Shown piece after piece: positions 61,776-64,000 of a stretch of 64,000 bases of DNA. The stretch spans positions 1-64,000 of the forward strand of contig DASZUS010000024.1 of assembly GCA_035547515.1 (NCBI GenBank), read 5' to 3'. The stretch's first letter is position 1; each line of letters opens with the position of its first letter. The DNA is from DASZTV01 sp035547515. GTDB taxonomy: Bacteria; Actinomycetota; Actinomycetes; JAFAQI01. Position numbers and translations under genes: made by a program. Under the pieces are notes generated by a model. The model searched no databases. It was not told where the DNA came from and worked only from the letters and a program-made list of their open reading frames with translations.

Positions 61776-64000
61776 ATGAGACCGAATCGCCACGCCCGGC
61801 GTCCCGCCTTGCGCTCGATCGCATGCCTCGCGGCGCTGCTGGCCAGCTTCGCCGTCGCCGTGGACACCGCGGCAGCGAGTCCGCACGTCCACGCCACGCG
61901 GCTGGTCGCCACGGGCAGCGTGAACGAGGTCTTCGCCACCGGCGTCGCGCCCGGGAGCACGGTCGAGCTGACCGACGCCGCGGGACAGGTGGTCAAGAAG
62001 AAGCACGCCGACTCCCTCGGCGGCGTCGTCTTCTACAAGGTGAAGGCCGCCAGCGGCTACCGCGTCCGCGCCGGCAGCACCACGAGCAAGGCGGTAACGG
62101 TCCACACCAAGCGCTCCGCGCCCTGGGACCCGAGCGTCTACGACCAGTCGATCCCGGACGCGGGCTACGGCTACATCACGATGCGCGACGGCACGAAGCT
62201 GGCCTACGACGTGCACCCGCCGACCAGCCCGGCGAGCCTCGGCCTGCCGAACATCACGCTGCCCTCGGGCCTGCCCGACTACGCCCCGCCGTACCCGACC
62301 TTGATCGAGTACTCCGGCTACGGCTACGCCGAGCCCAGCGGCCCGGAGAACGGGATCGCGGTGATCGCCAACCTCATGGGATTCGCTGTGGTCGACGTGA
62401 ACATGCGCGGCACCGGTTGCTCAGGCGGCGCGTTCAACTTCTTCGAGCCGCTGCAGTCTCTCGACGGGTACGACGTGATCCAGACGATCGCCCGCCAGCC
62501 GTGGGTCAAGGGCCACAAGGTCGGCATGATGGGCATCTCCTACGGCGGCATCAGCCAGCTGTTCACCGCCGCGACCCGCCCGCCGGCCCTGGCCGCGATC
62601 GCCCCGATGTCGGTGATCGACGCCACCGCGACCACTCTCGAGCCCGGCGGGATCCTCAACACCGGCTTCGCCGTCGCGTGGGCCGAGGAGCGCCAGCAGA
62701 ACGCCGAGCCCGCAGTCAACGCGAAGTCCGGCCAGGCGTGGGCCTACCAGCGCATCCAGGCCGGAGACGAGACCTGCAAGGCCAACCAGGTGCTGCACGG
62801 CGAGGCCGAGAACCTCATGGCGGTCATCCGGGCGAACACCCACTACCACAAGGCCTTTGCCGACTCCCTCGATCCGGACACGTTCGTGCACAAGATCGAC
62901 GTGCCGACGTACCTGGACTGCCAGTTCGAGGACGAGCAGACCGGTGGGCACTGCATGGCGCTCGCCCAGCACTTCACCGGCACGAAGCACAAGTGGTTCA
63001 CGTTCACCAACGGCGTGCACTTCGACTCACTCGACCCCTACCAGCTCGACCGCATGTATGACTTCCTCGAGCTCTACGTCGCCCATCAGGCGCCGATCCT
63101 CAACGCGGCGGTCATCAACGCGGCCGCGCCGGTCATCTACCAGCAGGGCGCGGGTTTCCCGACGACCGACCTGATCACGCTGCCGCCCGACCCGATCCAG
63201 CTCGAGCCGACCTACTCGGCGGCGCTCGCGGCGTTCCAGAAGATCCCGTCGATCCGGGTGCTGTTCGAGAACGGCGCCGGCCCGGACCCGCTCGGGACCG
63301 TGACGCCCGGCAACCCCTACCCGGTGTTCGAGCGATCGTTCGCGAAGTTCCCGATCCCGGGCACCGTCGCGAAGCGCTGGTACTTCGGGCCGCACGGCAC
63401 CCTGGCGACGCACGCCGCGACGTCGAGCGGCGTCGACAGCTACACCTCGAACGCCCACGCGCTGCCGATGAACGACTTCGGTCCGGACAACGAGAGCGGC
63501 GGCCTGTGGGGGGACGCGACCCAGTGGTCGTGGAACTGGAAGCAGAACCCCAAGGGCACGGCGGTCTCCTACATCACGCCGCCGCTGAAGCAGGCGACGA
63601 CGGTGATCGGCGCCGGCGCCATCCACGTGTGGGTGAGGTCGTCCACCCCCGACGTCGACCTGCAGGCCACGGTCAGCGAGGTGGATCCCGGCGGGCACGA
63701 GGTGTTCGTGCAGAACGGCTGGATCAGGGCCAGCGAGCGAAAGCTGGCCACCGGCAAGAACACGATCTTCGCCCAGCGCAGCACCCTGCTCCAGCCGGTC
63801 CCGAGCTTCAAGGAGTCGGACTCCGCTGCGATGCCGAAGGGCAAGTTCGTCGAGGTGACGATCCCGCTCTACTACGAGGGTCACGCCTACCACGCCGGCA
63901 GCCGGATCCGGGTCACGATCGCCGCGCCCAACGGCACGCAGCCGATCTGGTCGTTCAAGCACACCGAGCCACCGACCGGCACCAGCCACGTGTCGATCGC
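61776..64000 (+). CDS. Secreted CocE/NonD-family hydrolase (3' end cut by window edge)
   Basis: At least 741 residues of an S15/CocE-type alpha/beta hydrolase (X-Pro dipeptidyl-peptidase-like acylase) are visible. A signal peptide is present (MRPNRHARRPALRSIACLAALLASFAVAVDTAAA). The catalytic serine is in GMMGISYGGISQ, preceded by VVDVNMRGTGCSGG, and the histidine region is TNGVHFDSLDPYQ. The C-terminal jelly-roll domain typical of the family begins around WYFGPHG and continues to the window edge. Substrates of the family are esters or amides; the actual substrate is unknown. Confidence 0.9.
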   Translation, partial: MRPNRHARRPALRSIACLAALLASFAVAVDTAAASPHVHATRLVATGSVNEVFATGVAPGSTVELTDAAGQVVKKKHADSLGGVVFYKVKAASGYRVRAGSTTSKAVTVHTKRSAPWDPSVYDQSIPDAGYGYITMRDGTKLAYDVHPPTSPASLGLPNITLPSGLPDYAPPYPTLIEYSGYGYAEPSGPENGIAVIANLMGFAVVDVNMRGTGCSGGAFNFFEPLQSLDGYDVIQTIARQPWVKGHKVGMMGISYGGISQLFTAATRPPALAAIAPMSVIDATATTLEPGGILNTGFAVAWAEERQQNAEPAVNAKSGQAWAYQRIQAGDETCKANQVLHGEAENLMAVIRANTHYHKAFADSLDPDTFVHKIDVPTYLDCQFEDEQTGGHCMALAQHFTGTKHKWFTFTNGVHFDSLDPYQLDRMYDFLELYVAHQAPILNAAVINAAAPVIYQQGAGFPTTDLITLPPDPIQLEPTYSAALAAFQKIPSIRVLFENGAGPDPLGTVTPGNPYPVFERSFAKFPIPGTVAKRWYFGPHGTLATHAATSSGVDSYTSNAHALPMNDFGPDNESGGLWGDATQWSWNWKQNPKGTAVSYITPPLKQATTVIGAGAIHVWVRSSTPDVDLQATVSEVDPGGHEVFVQNGWIRASERKLATGKNTIFAQRSTLLQPVPSFKESDSAAMPKGKFVEVTIPLYYEGHAYHAGSRIRVTIAAPNGTQPIWSFKHTEPPTGTSHVSI

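Overview
This window is a GC-rich actinobacterial chromosome segment. The evidence is the high G+C third codon positions, many GTG starts with 4-bp GTGA/ATGA overlaps, a two-clpP arrangement (clpP1-clpP2-clpX), a mycothiol-dependent maleylpyruvate-isomerase-type protein, and the rne-rplU-rpmA-obgE-proB-proA-nadD-rsfS gene order. A complete mreBCD-PBP2-rodA elongation operon makes a mycobacterium or corynebacterium unlikely. I cannot name the genus from sequence alone.

Positions 1 to about 19,257 are accessory DNA ending at the 3' end of a tRNA-Ala(GGC). Reading leftward there is a fully coupled operon, mntA-hepT-hsdM-hsdS-hsdR: a HEPN/MNT toxin-antitoxin fused at operon level to a type I restriction system, with hsdR running off the left edge. 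Next come a SIR2-domain protein, a mobilisation and integration core (MobF relaxase with an oriT-like repeat cluster, excisionase, tyrosine integrase), an ATP-grasp RiPP pair (graspetide-type ligase plus a 77-aa precursor) and a Hachiman-like nuclease-helicase pair (hamA/hamB). This is a mobile defence island.

Positions 19.3 to 55.7 kb are core chromosome, nearly all on the minus strand. In transcription order from the right they hold trigger factor, clpP1, clpP2, clpX, two tandem acyltransferase-3 genes, folC, DUF4233, ndk, mreBCD, PBP2, rodA, a radical SAM protein with its DUF2344 partner, rne, rplU, rpmA, obgE, proB, proA, moxR, a VWA protein, an LPXTG surface protein, nadD, a divergent LCP/LytR_C protein, rsfS and a histidine phosphatase. 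valS and an ACT-domain gene are on the plus strand. Two long imperfect inverted repeats (28,035-28,146 and 43,276-43,336) lie between core genes.

Positions 55,826 to 59,384 form a compact islet of about 3.5 kb integrated in tRNA-Gly(TCC). The 3' part of the tRNA is repeated exactly (42 bp; 49 bp with one mismatch) at the far side. The islet has no integrase. It carries three co-directional genes (a 319-aa protein of unknown function, a 4-TM membrane protein and a DUF3825 protein) plus a truncated IS481-type transposase. I regard this cassette as the best candidate for an undescribed system, most likely anti-phage, but that is inference.

Positions 59.4 to 64 kb return to chromosomal metabolic genes: a cupin, an epoxide-hydrolase-like alpha/beta hydrolase, a mycothiol-dependent enzyme-family protein and a secreted CocE/NonD-type hydrolase cut by the right edge.
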